Source of the DNA: Clostridia bacterium
GTDB lineage: Bacteria > Bacillota_A > Clostridia > TANB77 > CAG-508
Assembly (NCBI GenBank): GCA_022791475.1
Contig: JAAVZD010000033.1
Coordinates: forward strand, 1 to 62,915
Reading direction: 5' to 3'
Length of the DNA stretch: 62,915 nucleotides
Shown piece by piece: positions 44,691 through 53,230 of this stretch. The position numbers were made by a program, and so were the translations under genes. The notes under the pieces were generated by a model that ran no database searches, was not told the DNA's origin, and was given only the letters and a program-made list of their open reading frames with translations. Numbering within the stretch: the stretch's first letter is position 1; every line of letters starts with the position of its first letter.

Positions 44691-45797
44691 TTATTCTATG
44701 AATATTGCTTTTTGTCTTCTTCCACTTATATTTAGAAGTAGTGCTATCATTATTAGGTTTGTAAGTAATGAACTTCCTCCATAGCTTACAAATGGAAGTG
44801 GTACTCCTGTTATTGGTAATAAGCCTATTGTCATTCCTATGTTTTCTAACATATGGAATAAAAATATTCCTGTAATTCCCATTGCTATATATGAGCCCAA
44901 ATCATCTTTTGCTGTTTTTGCTACATATATTGATTTTGTAATTAGCACTACATATAGTATTACAATTCCTGCAGTTACTATGAAGCCCATTTCTTCGCCT
45001 ATTACTGCAAATATAAAATCTGTTGTTTTTGGGTATAGAAAACCTAATTGTGTTTGGTTTCCTTTTAGCAAGCCCATTCCAAATAGTTGACCTGCTCCTA
45101 TTGCTAGTTTAGATTGTATTATATTATAGCCTGAACCTCTTGGGTCTAAATTAGGGTTTAAGAATACATCTATTCTTGTTTTTGCGTGTTCTGGTAATAT
45201 GAAGAAATATAATATAGGTAATAATATTACAATTAGTAATATAGATACTATTATATATTTCTTATCTATTCCTGCTGTAAAAAGTATCATAACTGTTGAT
45301 ACTAAAAATGCAAGTGCTGTTCCATAATCTGGCTGTTTTATTATTAATAATACTGGCAGAGCAATTACTATTAATGAAAGCATTAATTTTGTTGGCTTAC
45401 TTATCTCTTTTCTACCTCTTTGTTGAATTTTAACTACTACTGATGCAAACATTATTATTACAAATATTTTTGCAAATTCTGAGGGTTGTAAGGAAAATGG
45501 TCCTATATCAAACCAACTACTTGCTCCATTTACCGATTCTGTAAATAATACTGCAACTAGAAGAACTAGAAATATACCATAAAAAACTGGCGATGCCTTA
45601 GCTATTATTTCATAGTCAATAAATATTAATACTATGAATATTGGTATACTAATGCATAGCCACATAATTTGTTTTTTTAATTCCCCATATTCTGTGTTTT
45701 GTGTTGCAGAAAATAATGCTACTAAGCCAATTAATATTAATAATATAGTACAGACTAATATTCCCCATTCTATATTTTTAAATATCTTTTTTCTCAT
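44691..45797 (-). CDS. rodA: Rod shape-determining protein RodA (SEDS glycosyltransferase)
   Basis: 368 aa with about ten membrane helices. SEDS proteins polymerise lipid II with a class B PBP. Signatures: [17 protein letters not shown] near 105, [11 protein letters not shown] near 160, [20 protein letters not shown] near 235 and [18 protein letters not shown] near 330. The ATG overlaps the minE stop (TAATG), a sign of coupling. The minD-minE-rodA arrangement is a known Clostridia division/elongation cluster. Confidence 0.93.
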   Translation of the reverse strand: MRKKIFKNIEWGILVCTILLILIGLVALFSATQNTEYGELKKQIMWLCISIPIFIVLIFIDYEIIAKASPVFYGIFLVLLVAVLFTESVNGASSWFDIGPFSLQPSEFAKIFVIIMFASVVVKIQQRGRKEISKPTKLMLSLIVIALPVLLIIKQPDYGTALAFLVSTVMILFTAGIDKKYIIVSILLIVILLPILYFFILPEHAKTRIDVFLNPNLDPRGSGYNIIQSKLAIGAGQLFGMGLLKGNQTQLGFLYPKTTDFIFAVIGEEMGFIVTAGIVILYVVLITKSIYVAKTAKDDLGSYIAMGITGIFLFHMLENIGMTIGLLPITGVPLPFVSYGGSSLLTNLIMIALLLNISGRRQKAIFIE

Positions 45798-46510
45798 TAT
45801 TTAACCTCTATTTTCTCTGAAGTTTCGGTTTTTTGTGTTTCTTCAACTTCTTTAGGCTCTACATTTTCATTTGGTAGATTTTGGTATTGATCTTCAGTAT
45901 TTTCTATCAATTTATCTTCTACATTCTCTTCTTCTATTTTTGTATTTTCATTAGGTGTAATTCGGTCTTGCTCTTTGATATCGCTTACAGATTTTACATC
46001 TACATCTTCTACTTTTTCTTTCTTAACATTTTCTATTTCTATTTTTGGTTCATCATTTTTAGTAGTTTCTGAATTATTTGTTTCCAAATCATCTACTTCT
46101 TTTTCAGTTTCTTCATTAACTACTAATTCTTCTTTTTCTTGTTTTTCAGTTTCAGTAGTTTTTTCTTCTATAGATTTATTTGATTTTTCTTTTTTTCTTT
46201 CAATGTTAACTTTTTTTGTCTCATCTTTTAAGCTAACTATTGGAATATTAGCATATAAAGCTGGCGCTCCTGTTGTTCCGTCTGAATTAACTTTGTTTGT
46301 AAGTTTTACATCAATAGAATTTTCATCTACATCTATATATTTTTTTATTACTTCTATTATTTCTTGTTTCATCATTTCTAAAAAGTCTGCTGAGACATTA
46401 GCTCTATCTTGCATCAATACTAAATGTAATCTTTCTTTTGCAGTATCTTTAGAGTCCTTTTTAGTATCTTTAGAAAATTTTTTGAAAAAATTAATTATAT
46501 TATCGAACAT
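45797..46510 (-). CDS. minE: Cell division topological specificity factor MinE with long acidic tail
   Basis: 237 aa; MinE is normally about 85-95 aa. The first 90 residues match: SKDTAKERLHLVLMQDRANV (the MinD-contact segment), then FLEMMKQEIIEVIKKYIDVD and the beta part LYANIPIVSLK. From about residue 95 follows a Glu/Lys/Thr-rich, low-complexity tail of some 140 residues without motifs. It sits directly after minD (SD GGAGG) and overlaps rodA. The tail may be disordered and could bind another division protein. This is an inference from composition. Confidence 0.88.
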   Translation of the reverse strand: MFDNIINFFKKFSKDTKKDSKDTAKERLHLVLMQDRANVSADFLEMMKQEIIEVIKKYIDVDENSIDVKLTNKVNSDGTTGAPALYANIPIVSLKDETKKVNIERKKEKSNKSIEEKTTETEKQEKEELVVNEETEKEVDDLETNNSETTKNDEPKIEIENVKKEKVEDVDVKSVSDIKEQDRITPNENTKIEEENVEDKLIENTEDQYQNLPNENVEPKEVEETQKTETSEKIEVK

Positions 46511-46531
46511 TATATTTCCTCCAATTTAAGT

Positions 46532-47326
46532 CTATTTTTTTGAAAAAATACTTTTTATTTTAGCCCAAAATCCTTTTTCTCTTCCTGGAATTGTTACTTC
46601 TACATTTTCTCCTAGTATTCTTCTAGCTATTTCTGTATATGATTTTCCAGATGGAGCTTTATGATTAGATACTACTGGCTCTCCTTTGTTTGTTTGTGTA
46701 ATTATATATTCATCATCTGGTACTACACCTATTAAGTCTATTGATAATAAATCTACTATATCTTCTACATCCATCATTTCGCCTTTTTTAACCATGTTTG
46801 GACGTAACCTATTTATTACTAATTCTGGATTTTTTATTTCTGATGCTTCTAATAAACCGATAATTCTATCAGCATCTCTTATTGCAGATATTTCTGCTGT
46901 TGTTACTACAACTGCTCTATCTGCACCAGCTATTGCATTTTTGAAACCTTGTTCTATTCCTGCTGGGCAATCTATTAATATATAATCAAATTCTTCTTTT
47001 AATTTAGAAGTTAATTCTTTCATTTGTTCTTCATTTATAGCACTTTTATCTCTTGTTTGTGCTGCTGGAAGTAAGAATAATTCGTTAAAACGCTTGTCCT
47101 TAATTAAAGCTTGTCTTAATTTACATTTTTCTTCTACAACATCTACTATATCATAAACTATTCTATTTTCTAAGCCCATAACTACATCTAAATTTCTTAG
47201 TCCAATATCAGTATCTATTAATACTACTTTTTTTCCTTTTAAAGCTAATGCTGAACCTAAGTTAGCTGTTGTTGTTGTTTTTCCAACTCCACCTTTTCCA
47301 GATGTAATAACTACAACTTCTCCCAT
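46532..47326 (-). CDS. minD: Septum site-determining protein MinD
   Basis: 264 aa. Deviant Walker A GKGGVGKTTTTANLG at residue 10, LIDTDIGLRNLDVVMGLENR near 37, ILIDCPAGIEQGF near 115. The C-terminal amphipathic helix (EKGFWAKIKSIFSKK) anchors it to the membrane. MinD with MinC blocks polar septa; minC is not in the window. SD AAGGAGG precedes ATG 47326. Genes minD, minE and rodA form a run. Confidence 0.97.
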   Translation of the reverse strand: MGEVVVITSGKGGVGKTTTTANLGSALALKGKKVVLIDTDIGLRNLDVVMGLENRIVYDIVDVVEEKCKLRQALIKDKRFNELFLLPAAQTRDKSAINEEQMKELTSKLKEEFDYILIDCPAGIEQGFKNAIAGADRAVVVTTAEISAIRDADRIIGLLEASEIKNPELVINRLRPNMVKKGEMMDVEDIVDLLSIDLIGVVPDDEYIITQTNKGEPVVSNHKAPSGKSYTEIARRILGENVEVTIPGREKGFWAKIKSIFSKK

Positions 47327-47492
47327 AATTTCCTCCTTGTTTTTTCTATAAAATCTTTTTTATTTATAAAATTAAAACTTATTTAATCTTTATTATAATA
47401 TACGGAAATACATAAAAAGTCAATGAATATTACAGAAATATTTCAATTTTAATTTGTGATAATAAAAGATTTTAAAAATTTACATTTTTTTA

Positions 47493-47521
47493 TTGACAAA
47501 TAAGTATTTCTTGTTTATAAT
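47493..47521 (+). promoter_or_regulatory. Consensus promoter of tRNA-Met
   Basis: TTGACA (47493-47498), 17-bp spacer, TATAAT (47516-47521): a perfect match 21 bp before the tRNA. Confidence 0.93.
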
Positions 47522-47542
47522 AGTTATTGTCTTTATAGATAT

Positions 47543-47619
47543 GGCGACGTAGCTCAGTTGGCTAGAGCATCCGGTTCATACCCGGCAGGTCGTAGGTTCA
47601 AGTCCCACCGTCGCTACCA
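47543..47619 (+). tRNA. tRNA-Met (CAT)
   Basis: 77 nt including an encoded CCA. Acceptor GGCGACG/CGTCGCT, D arm GCTCAGTTGGCTAGAGC, anticodon loop TTCATAC (anticodon CAT), T loop TTCAAGT. A1 is not unpaired as in initiators: the G1-U72 pair suggests the elongator form. A CAT anticodon could also be tRNA-Ile2 after lysidine change, but the body looks like Met. Confidence 0.93.
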
Positions 47620-47623
47620 AAAA

Positions 47624-47656
47624 GAGCATTGCAATTTTGCAACGCTCTTTTTTTTG
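47624..47656 (+). terminator. Terminator of tRNA-Met
   Basis: AGAGCATTGCAA and TTGCAACGCTCT pair with one mismatch and are followed by a T8 run. Confidence 0.92.
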
Positions 47657-47657
47657 T

Positions 47658-47942
47658 TTAATATAGTATGCTTTCCGTTTGTACTCTTACACGTGTCTTA
47701 TAATCTAATAATTTTGCAGTACACATTGTAATCATTTCTCTTGCATAATAATCTGCTATTAAACTTAAATCTGAAATGAAAGTATTTGATATATACTTTT
47801 TACTTGTAAGTATATCAAGCTGTCTTTCTGTGTCATTTGTTTCTTCTAAGTCTTTTCCTCTCCGATACTTTTCGTACATCTCTCCTACAACTTCAGCCAC
47901 CTGTGAAAGTACCCATTGATATGCATCGTTTTCTCTTCCCAT
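47658..47942 (-). CDS. Small hypothetical protein (94 aa)
   Basis: SD TGGAGG precedes ATG 47942. A soluble helical protein (QWVLSQVAEVVGEMYEKY at the start); I do not recognise it. It contains one in-frame CGG (residue 27, TAT-CGG-AGA). A +1 shift there would stop after five codons, so CGG has to be read in frame. It ends within the T-run of the tRNA terminator region. Confidence 0.7.
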   Translation of the reverse strand: MGRENDAYQWVLSQVAEVVGEMYEKYRRGKDLEETNDTERQLDILTSKKYISNTFISDLSLIADYYAREMITMCTAKLLDYKTRVRVQTESILY

Positions 47943-48049
47943 AATTCATACCTCCACTTTTTTAATGTTAACTATTTTTTATTGTTTAATATATTATCAT
48001 ATATTTTATAATATGTCTATAATAAAATATTAAAAAATGTTTATAATTT

Positions 48050-49291
48050 TTATTTTATTGTTTCATCTTTAATGTAATATTTAGTTCCTAGCATTTTATT
48101 AGGTAAATATTGTTGCTCTACAAAATGTTTTGGATAATCGTGTGGATATTTGTATCCATTATGATATCCAAATTGCTGCATTCCTTCAGCAGGAGCATTT
48201 CTTATATGCATTGGTACTTCTCCTGTATCCTTGTTTTTTACATCTTCTAATGCTTTATTTATTGCTAAATATGATGCATTTGATTTAGGAGATGTTGCTA
48301 CATATATTGCAGCTTCTGAAAGTATTATTCTTGCTTCTGGCATTCCTACCATATGTACTGCTTGCATTGCATTATTTGCTACTACTAATGCATTTGGGTT
48401 TGCCATTCCTACATCTTCTGAAGCACATATTACTATTCTTCTTGCTAAAAACATTGGGTCTTCCCCACCATTTAATGCTCTTGCTAGGTAAAATACCGTT
48501 GCATCTGCATCACTTCCACGCATCGATTTTATAAATGCACTTATATTGTCATAGTGACTATCTCCATTTTTATCAAATATTGCTTTTCTATTTTGTACAC
48601 TATCTGCTGCGATTTGGTTAGTAATTTTAATTACTCCGTTTCCATCCATTTTTGTTGTAAGAACTGCTACTTCTAAACCATTTAATGCTGTTCTTACATC
48701 TCCATTTGAAACCTCTGCTATTTTTCTTAAAGTTTCGTCTTCTATTTCTATTTTATAACTTCCTAGTCCTTCTTCTGCTGTTAATGACCTTTTTAATACT
48801 TCATAAATATTTTCTATTGTTAATGGCTCTAATTTTACTACCATTGACCTAGAAATTAAAGCCTTATTTACTTCAAAATATGGGTTTTCTGTTGTGGCCC
48901 CTACTAATATTACTGTTCCATTTTCTACATATGGTAATAGTGCATCTTGTTGTAATTTGTTAAATCTATGTATCTCATCTATAAATAAAATACATTTGCC
49001 AGAAGGATTAAGCATTAAGTTACTGGCTTCTACTACTGCATTTTTTATATCTCCTACTCCTGCTGTTACAGCATTAATTCTTGTAAATTTATATTTTGTT
49101 GTTTCACTAATTACCCTTGCTAAAGAAGTTTTACCACAACCTGGTGGCCCCCACAATATAATACTTGAAAGCCTATCTGCTTTTATTGTTCTATATAATA
49201 TTTTATCTTGTCCTAATATATGTTCTTGTCCAACATATTCTTCTAAGTTTTTTGGTCTCATTCTATAAGCTAGTGGTTTGCTTAAGTCCAT
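48050..49291 (-). CDS. rarA: Replication-associated recombination protein RarA
   Basis: 413 aa. Start MDLSKPLAYRMRPKNLEEYV, Walker A GPPGCGKTSLARVI near 48, Walker B CILFIDEIHRFNKLQQD near 100, and the C-terminal tetramer domain RRIVICASEDVGMANP and GYKYPHDYPKHFVEQQYLP. RarA (MgsA) is an AAA+ clamp-loader-like ATPase at stalled forks. It lies 20 bp after ruvA, taking the place where ruvB is more usual. SD AAAGGAG precedes ATG 49291. Confidence 0.96.
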   Translation of the reverse strand: MDLSKPLAYRMRPKNLEEYVGQEHILGQDKILYRTIKADRLSSIILWGPPGCGKTSLARVISETTKYKFTRINAVTAGVGDIKNAVVEASNLMLNPSGKCILFIDEIHRFNKLQQDALLPYVENGTVILVGATTENPYFEVNKALISRSMVVKLEPLTIENIYEVLKRSLTAEEGLGSYKIEIEDETLRKIAEVSNGDVRTALNGLEVAVLTTKMDGNGVIKITNQIAADSVQNRKAIFDKNGDSHYDNISAFIKSMRGSDADATVFYLARALNGGEDPMFLARRIVICASEDVGMANPNALVVANNAMQAVHMVGMPEARIILSEAAIYVATSPKSNASYLAINKALEDVKNKDTGEVPMHIRNAPAEGMQQFGYHNGYKYPHDYPKHFVEQQYLPNKMLGTKYYIKDETIK

Positions 49292-49311
49292 AAGTTTTCT
49301 CCTTTTAAAAT

Positions 49312-49911
49312 TTATCTTGCTAGGTTTTTCAATCCTATTTTAATTATTTCTTCTACTGATAGTGAATTATCTATTTTTTGAATAGCTTTTTCTATTTCTT
49401 TTTTACTGTACCCTAGTACTTGAAGTGCTGATGTTGCTTCTGATATTTTTTCATTATCTATTACTTGTTCATTTATATTTATTGACTTATCTTCTGATAT
49501 TGCTTCTTCAGTTTTTATTTTATCTTTTAATTCTAATATAATCCTTTGTGCTGTTTTAGGTCCTATTCCTGGAAGGGCTTTTATTTTTGCTACATCATTA
49601 GTTATAACTCCTAGTGCAAAACTAGATGGTGTTATATTAGAAAGTATTGTTATTGCAGATTTCGCTCCTATTCCACTTACTTGTAATAAAAGTTCAAACA
49701 TTCTAAGTTCTTCGTTTGTATTAAATCCATATAAACTCATATCATCTTCTCTAACTCTTAAATAGGTATGAACTTTTACTATTTCTCCTATTTCTCCTAT
49801 TTTTTCTATTGCTGTTTCTGACATAAATATTTTATATCCTACTCCATTTACATCAATTACAATATAACCTGTTGTTTTTACTTCTAAACTTCCTTTTATA
49901 TATGCAAACAT
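49312..49911 (-). CDS. ruvA: Holliday junction DNA helicase subunit RuvA
   Basis: 199 aa from ATG 49911 (MFAYIKGSLEVKTTGYIVID; SD AAGGAG), preferred over an in-frame start 20 codons upstream. The OB domain (1-65) is followed by tandem HhH motifs (LLQVSGIGAKSAITIL and IKALPGIGPKTAQRIILELK) and a C-terminal UBA-like domain that contacts RuvB (ATSALQVLGYSKKEIEKAI). RuvB is not adjacent. Confidence 0.96.
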   Translation of the reverse strand: MFAYIKGSLEVKTTGYIVIDVNGVGYKIFMSETAIEKIGEIGEIVKVHTYLRVREDDMSLYGFNTNEELRMFELLLQVSGIGAKSAITILSNITPSSFALGVITNDVAKIKALPGIGPKTAQRIILELKDKIKTEEAISEDKSININEQVIDNEKISEATSALQVLGYSKKEIEKAIQKIDNSLSVEEIIKIGLKNLAR

Positions 49912-50079
49912 TTTATACTTCTCCTTTTTTATTTTGTAAAAGTTATAATATATATATATTATGAGAACCACATCTGCTTATTCTCATTTTCTATGATACT
50001 TACTATACAACATATATTCATAAAAAACAAGCGAACATTTAACTTTTTTACAAATTTTTGTTTTGTAATTTATTTTTGT

Positions 50080-50108
50080 TTGCCATATTAAATAAAATGT
50101 ATTATAAT
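50080..50108 (+). promoter_or_regulatory. Promoter of the 83-aa gene
   Basis: TTGCCA (50080-50085), 17-bp spacer, TATAAT (50103-50108). Confidence 0.85.
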
Positions 50109-50145
50109 ATTGTTTAATAAAATATTAGAAAAGGAGTAAATGCTT

Positions 50146-50397
50146 ATGACTATTAATGAAAAGGACTGCTCTAACAATTATAAATGTTGGGAATGTAGTG
50201 AGATTTGCTCTATAAAGAAATTAATTTCTTTACCCGAAAATATATTTATGGTAGCTTTAAATAAAGTTCAGGCACCACTTTTGGCAAATTTTATGCTTAA
50301 TGGATATTCTATTAAGCAAGCAGAGCAAAAAGTTAATCTTTTAGTATTGACCTTGTATACTACAAGGCTAATGTTTTTGGAAAAACAAAAAAAGTAA
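50146..50397 (+). CDS. Small Cys-containing hypothetical protein (83 aa)
   Basis: ATG 50146 is chosen over 50140 because AAAGGAG then lies 9 nt away rather than 3. The N-terminus has four cysteines (DCSNNYKCWECSEICSIKK) that might bind metal; the rest is amphipathic helix (FMVALNKVQAPLLANFML). No family recognised. It has its own promoter and terminator, as do the 101-aa and 155-aa plus-strand genes. Confidence 0.75.
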   Translation: MTINEKDCSNNYKCWECSEICSIKKLISLPENIFMVALNKVQAPLLANFMLNGYSIKQAEQKVNLLVLTLYTTRLMFLEKQKK

Positions 50398-50406
50398 CTC
50401 AAAAAA

Positions 50407-50436
50407 CCCTTTCTCAATTTCGAGAAAGGATTTTTT
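50407..50436 (+). terminator. Terminator of the 83-aa gene
   Basis: CCTTTCTC-AATTTC-GAGAAAGG then ATTTTTT. Confidence 0.92.
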
Positions 50437-50457
50437 ATTATTTCAACCTTTTTATTA

Positions 50458-50691
50458 CTAATCTACAATATTGAAATATTCTCTTTGTACTTCATCTTCT
50501 AACCTATTAATTTCGCCAGACATACATAATTCATCTGAAATTGTACTTCTTGCACAGAATGATTTTTCATATTTTTTTCCTTCTACTTTTAACATTCCAT
50601 GAACAATTAATGGTAATTCTTTATTGTCTTTAAGAATTATAAGAAAAATATTTGACCGGTTATCAATTCTAAACCATGTAAATTTTCCCAT
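50458..50691 (-). CDS. Small hypothetical protein (77 aa)
   Basis: SD AAAGGAT precedes ATG 50691. The sequence is beta-rich at the start (MGKFTWFRIDNRSNIFLIIL) and charged at the end. No family recognised. It has one in-frame CGG (residue 12, AAC-CGG-TCA); a +1 shift there would stop after six codons. It sits between a convergent small gene and oapA. Confidence 0.65.
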   Translation of the reverse strand: MGKFTWFRIDNRSNIFLIILKDNKELPLIVHGMLKVEGKKYEKSFCARSTISDELCMSGEINRLEDEVQREYFNIVD

Positions 50692-50787
50692 ACTGAACTA
50701 TCCTTTCTACGATACATCGCTGAAATTTATTTTACGGTTACTTTACATATTATATAGTAATTCATTAAATTTTTCAATATTTTTCTA

Positions 50788-51351
50788 TTATTTTTCCTGA
50801 AATGTAGTTTTTCCTAGTATAATTCCTACCATATGTACTATTTTAGTAGAATTTTTTTGTGCAATTCCTTTACCTATTGCCTTACCTCCTACTGTAAGTG
50901 ATGCAACTATTGCACTTATTATAAATTGTAAATCAAAGTTTAGTCCAAACTTTTCCGTTATTTTAAATGTAACTAATGCTGATATTGAACCACTAAGTAC
51001 TCCACATATGTCCCCTATAACATCTGCACATATATTAGCTACTTTTGGTGAGTTTCTAATTAATTTTATAGAAGTTTTTGCACCTTCTATTTTTTTACTT
51101 GCTTTTGCATGTAATTCCTCTTCATTAGCAACTGTTACTGCAACACCAATTATATCGAATATTATTCCTACAAAAATAGTAACTATTAATATTAAAATTG
51201 CTGGAAATAGTTCTAAACTAGATATTGCATTTGTTGATATATATGAAAAAATTATAGATAAAACAAAAGTGGTTATAAACACAGTTACAAACCATTTCAG
51301 CTCCGAATTATCCTTTTTACTATCTTTTTTAATTTTCTCTTTCTTTGACAT
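50788..51351 (-). CDS. oapA: OLE-associated membrane protein OapA
   Basis: 187 aa with a Lys-rich N-terminus and about four membrane helices (WFVTVFITTFVLSIIFSYI; FPAILILIVTIFVGIIFDII; ICGVLSGSISALVTFKI; FIISAIVASLTVGG). The middle segment AVTVANEEELHAKASKKIEG and the DxxxD motif in CADVIGDICG are what I know of the OLE-associated protein. OapA binds the OLE RNA at the membrane and has been linked to Mg2+ and stress responses. The gene follows the large structured RNA at 51620-52262, the typical arrangement. Confidence 0.8.
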   Translation of the reverse strand: MSKKEKIKKDSKKDNSELKWFVTVFITTFVLSIIFSYISTNAISSLELFPAILILIVTIFVGIIFDIIGVAVTVANEEELHAKASKKIEGAKTSIKLIRNSPKVANICADVIGDICGVLSGSISALVTFKITEKFGLNFDLQFIISAIVASLTVGGKAIGKGIAQKNSTKIVHMVGIILGKTTFQEK

Positions 51352-51388
51352 CCTTGTTAATTACTCCTTTTTTATATTTTACTAATTT

Positions 51389-51417
51389 CTGCCAAAAGGG
51401 ACGGCCCTTTTTGGCAG
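51389..51417. repeat. RAYT-type palindrome in the oapA leader
   Basis: CTGCCAAAAGGGACGGCCCT-TTTTGGCAG, a strong hairpin between OLE RNA and oapA. Confidence 0.88.
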
Positions 51418-51561
51418 AAATTTTAATTTTTAGTTTTACTATCATAAATATGCTAAGTATAAGCATTTTGAACTATTTTCATATATAAATTTTTTATTAT
51501 TCTTCATACTTTATTTTATATGTTCTATCTCTTGTTATTCTAAGAATTTACTGTTTTACCA

Positions 51562-51617
51562 AAGAAGTGTCCCCTTTGGCAATTTTCTGCCAAAAAAGGG
51601 CGTCCCTTTTGGCAGGA
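51562..51617. repeat. RAYT-type palindrome at the 3' edge of OLE RNA
   Basis: TTCTGCCAAAAAAGGGCGTC-CCTTTTGGCAGGAA (51584-51617) with a diverged half-copy at 51562-51580 (AAGTGTCCCCTTTGGCA). It begins right after the OLE T-run. Confidence 0.85.
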
Positions 51618-51619
51618 AT

Positions 51620-52262
51620 AAAAAAAGTTTAGATGGTAAAAGTCTAAGTAAATTTTACGGTTTAGGTCTAGAAGAATTTCTCTATTTTCTACTAAACATT
51701 ACTGTTTAGCCGTTTCCGTTTAAAGAAAATATCTTCTACCACTATGTATAAGTAATAGATAGAAACTAGATCGCCACTCAAATCCGTACCTTAATCCATA
51801 GACTTCCATGCTTTTATTTAAAGCAAACATTCTAGAAGTTTTCCTTATGCATACAAGGATCTATTGCTAGTCTTTTTTGCAAATGTAATTTCATAACTAT
51901 ACAAATTCAAGTATTTTTGAATTTTAGGAAATTATAAATTTGGCCAAATTTATATTTCTTTTTTAGTTAATCCCAATACCTTCACTCGAGACAGGCTACA
52001 CTATGTGTTTTATGTCTTGGCATTCAACATAGGTTACTCTTAAGCTACACTTTCAATAGTTTTACTGAATTTTTGCCTAAGCCTCCGCGGAAATAGGGAA
52101 TCATATATATGCCATTATATATTACCCTAATTCCTTACTCCCTGGATACACACAAAACTGGCATTCCGCGCATAAACAAGGAACTTCAACGATGTGCCCT
52201 TTAGTGGATTTTTAGCCCCACCCTCACAATAGAAGTATGCTACTAGAATAATGCACCATCGT
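51620..52262 (-). ncRNA. ole: OLE RNA (ornate, large, extremophilic), about 640 nt
   Basis: No coding frame of note fills this kilobase. The minus strand starts at a strong promoter and ends in CTTTTTTTATT near 51620. Local helices are evident: a 5' stem CGATGGTGC with GCACATCG, TTCC with GGAA around TTGTTTATGCGC, AAATATAAATTT-GGCC-AAATTTATAATTT, and AAATTCAA-TTGAATTT. The length matches OLE (about 600 nt), and the gene after it encodes an OapA-like protein, which is the defining neighbour. I assign the class by context and size, not by a covariance search. ROOL or another large RNA class is the alternative. The very even structure excludes RNase P, tmRNA and SRP signatures. Confidence 0.75.
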
Positions 52263-52267
52263 TTTAT

Positions 52268-52295
52268 ATTATAGCATATTTTTCCAAATTTTCAA
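52268..52295 (-). promoter_or_regulatory. Promoter of OLE RNA
   Basis: Minus strand TTGAAA (52295-52290), 16-bp spacer ending TGC, TATAAT (52273-52268): an extended -10 promoter. Confidence 0.85.
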
Positions 52296-52368
52296 GTTTA
52301 TTTATTATTATTTCACCTAATTTTCACAAAAATATAAATTTTTTGGCTTAAAAAATCTTTAAAACCTC

Positions 52369-52397
52369 TTGTATTTAATTTAAATATGTGTTATTAT
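52369..52397 (+). promoter_or_regulatory. Promoter of rpmB
   Basis: TTGTAT (52369-52374), 17-bp spacer, TATTAT (52392-52397), divergent from the OLE promoter. Confidence 0.7.
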
Positions 52398-52441
52398 ATT
52401 AAATAGTCAGTTTTATAAAAACTTATAGGAGGTGTAAGAAA

Positions 52442-52639
52442 ATGGCAAAATGTGAAATTTGCGAGAAGACACTATCTCATGGAAATCAAATTAGTATTGC
52501 TCGTTCACACGTTAGTAGAAGAGCTACTAGAACTTTCAAACCAAATTTAAGAACAGTTAAAGCAGTAGTTGATGGACAAACAAAAAGAATATCTGTATGT
52601 GCTAAATGCTTACGTTCAGGTAAAGTTAACAGAGCTTAA
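52442..52639 (+). CDS. rpmB: 50S ribosomal protein L28
   Basis: 65 aa. MAKCEICEKTLSHGNQISIA and SRRATRTFKPNLRTVKAVV are L28 signatures, with a C-terminal CAKCLRSGKV pair. The Cys residues (C4, C7, C56, C59) make it a zinc-binding C+ form. SD ATAGGAGG precedes ATG 52442. It is transcribed alone on the plus strand; the adjacent spoVM is on the other strand, a flip of the usual Bacillus order. Confidence 0.97.
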   Translation: MAKCEICEKTLSHGNQISIARSHVSRRATRTFKPNLRTVKAVVDGQTKRISVCAKCLRSGKVNRA

Positions 52640-52705
52640 TTTAGAATATAAATAGTAGGATGCATACTACTTTTAATATTTAGATTTCTTAAGAAATAGT
52701 AAAAT

Positions 52706-52763
52706 AAAATAGGTCAAATGAGGTGGATATTATATCCATTTGATTTGACCTATTTTATTTTTT
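52706..52763. terminator. Bidirectional terminator after rpmB
   Basis: AAAATAGGTCAAAT pairs with ATTTGACCTATTTT and GGTGGATAT with ATATCCATT, then a T-run. Confidence 0.92.
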
Positions 52764-52860
52764 ACTTTTTCTATTAATATAAAGTTAATTACATATTTTG
52801 AACTAAAAATTGTGATGGGCTTTCCCCAACGTTCCAAATTCCGAACGAAAAATACTGTCC

Positions 52861-52941
52861 CTAGCGTTCCTCTTTAATTCCAAATATTAATTTTACAAAT
52901 CCTCTTAAGAATTTTGGTACTTTTTTTACTACTATTGTCAT
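52861..52941 (-). CDS. spoVM: Stage V sporulation protein SpoVM (26 aa)
   Basis: 26 codons from ATG 52941 with SD AAAAGGAGTGG. The peptide reads MTIVVKKVPKFLRGFVKLIF then GIKEER. Bacillus SpoVM is also 26 aa, with the same amphipathic layout and Pro9; here Pro is also residue 9, followed by KFL as in Bacillus. SpoVM marks the forespore membrane by sensing curvature and directs SpoIVA coat assembly. The place near rpmB and rpe/rsgA/prkC matches the Bacillus gene cluster. Confidence 0.88.
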   Translation of the reverse strand: MTIVVKKVPKFLRGFVKLIFGIKEER

Positions 52942-52965
52942 TTTTACCACTCCTTTTTTATGTAT

Positions 52966-53115
52966 TTAGCAAAATAACCACATTAAACCTATGGCAAGTA
53001 TTGCTATTCCTATCAAAAACAACCATCCTGTTATAGGAAGTAATAATACAAGTAAAACCCCTAATCCTAAACCTATTAGGCATACTCCTATTGTCCTTTT
53101 TAGTAATCTAAACAT
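52966..53115 (-). CDS. Small membrane protein (49 aa) upstream of spoVM
   Basis: ATG 53115 with SD GGAGGT about 9 nt upstream. It begins MFRLLKRTIGVCLIGLGLGV and has two hydrophobic stretches broken by LLPITGW. A 24-bp gap to spoVM suggests co-transcription. It resembles small PGPGW-like membrane proteins in layout; a sporulation role is only suggested by position. Confidence 0.7.
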   Translation of the reverse strand: MFRLLKRTIGVCLIGLGLGVLLVLLLPITGWLFLIGIAILAIGLMWLFC

Positions 53116-53230
53116 AATATATTACCTCCTTTATTTATATTATATTTTAATATAACTTTTTTGTTACTTTTTACCTTGAAAATACTACCTTTTTGTGTTT
53201 TAATATTTATATAAAAAGAGGAAGGATTAA

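Noticed and set aside
51620..52262. RNase P, tmRNA or SRP RNA
   Set aside because: None of their conserved blocks is visible, and the adjacent OapA-like gene argues for OLE.
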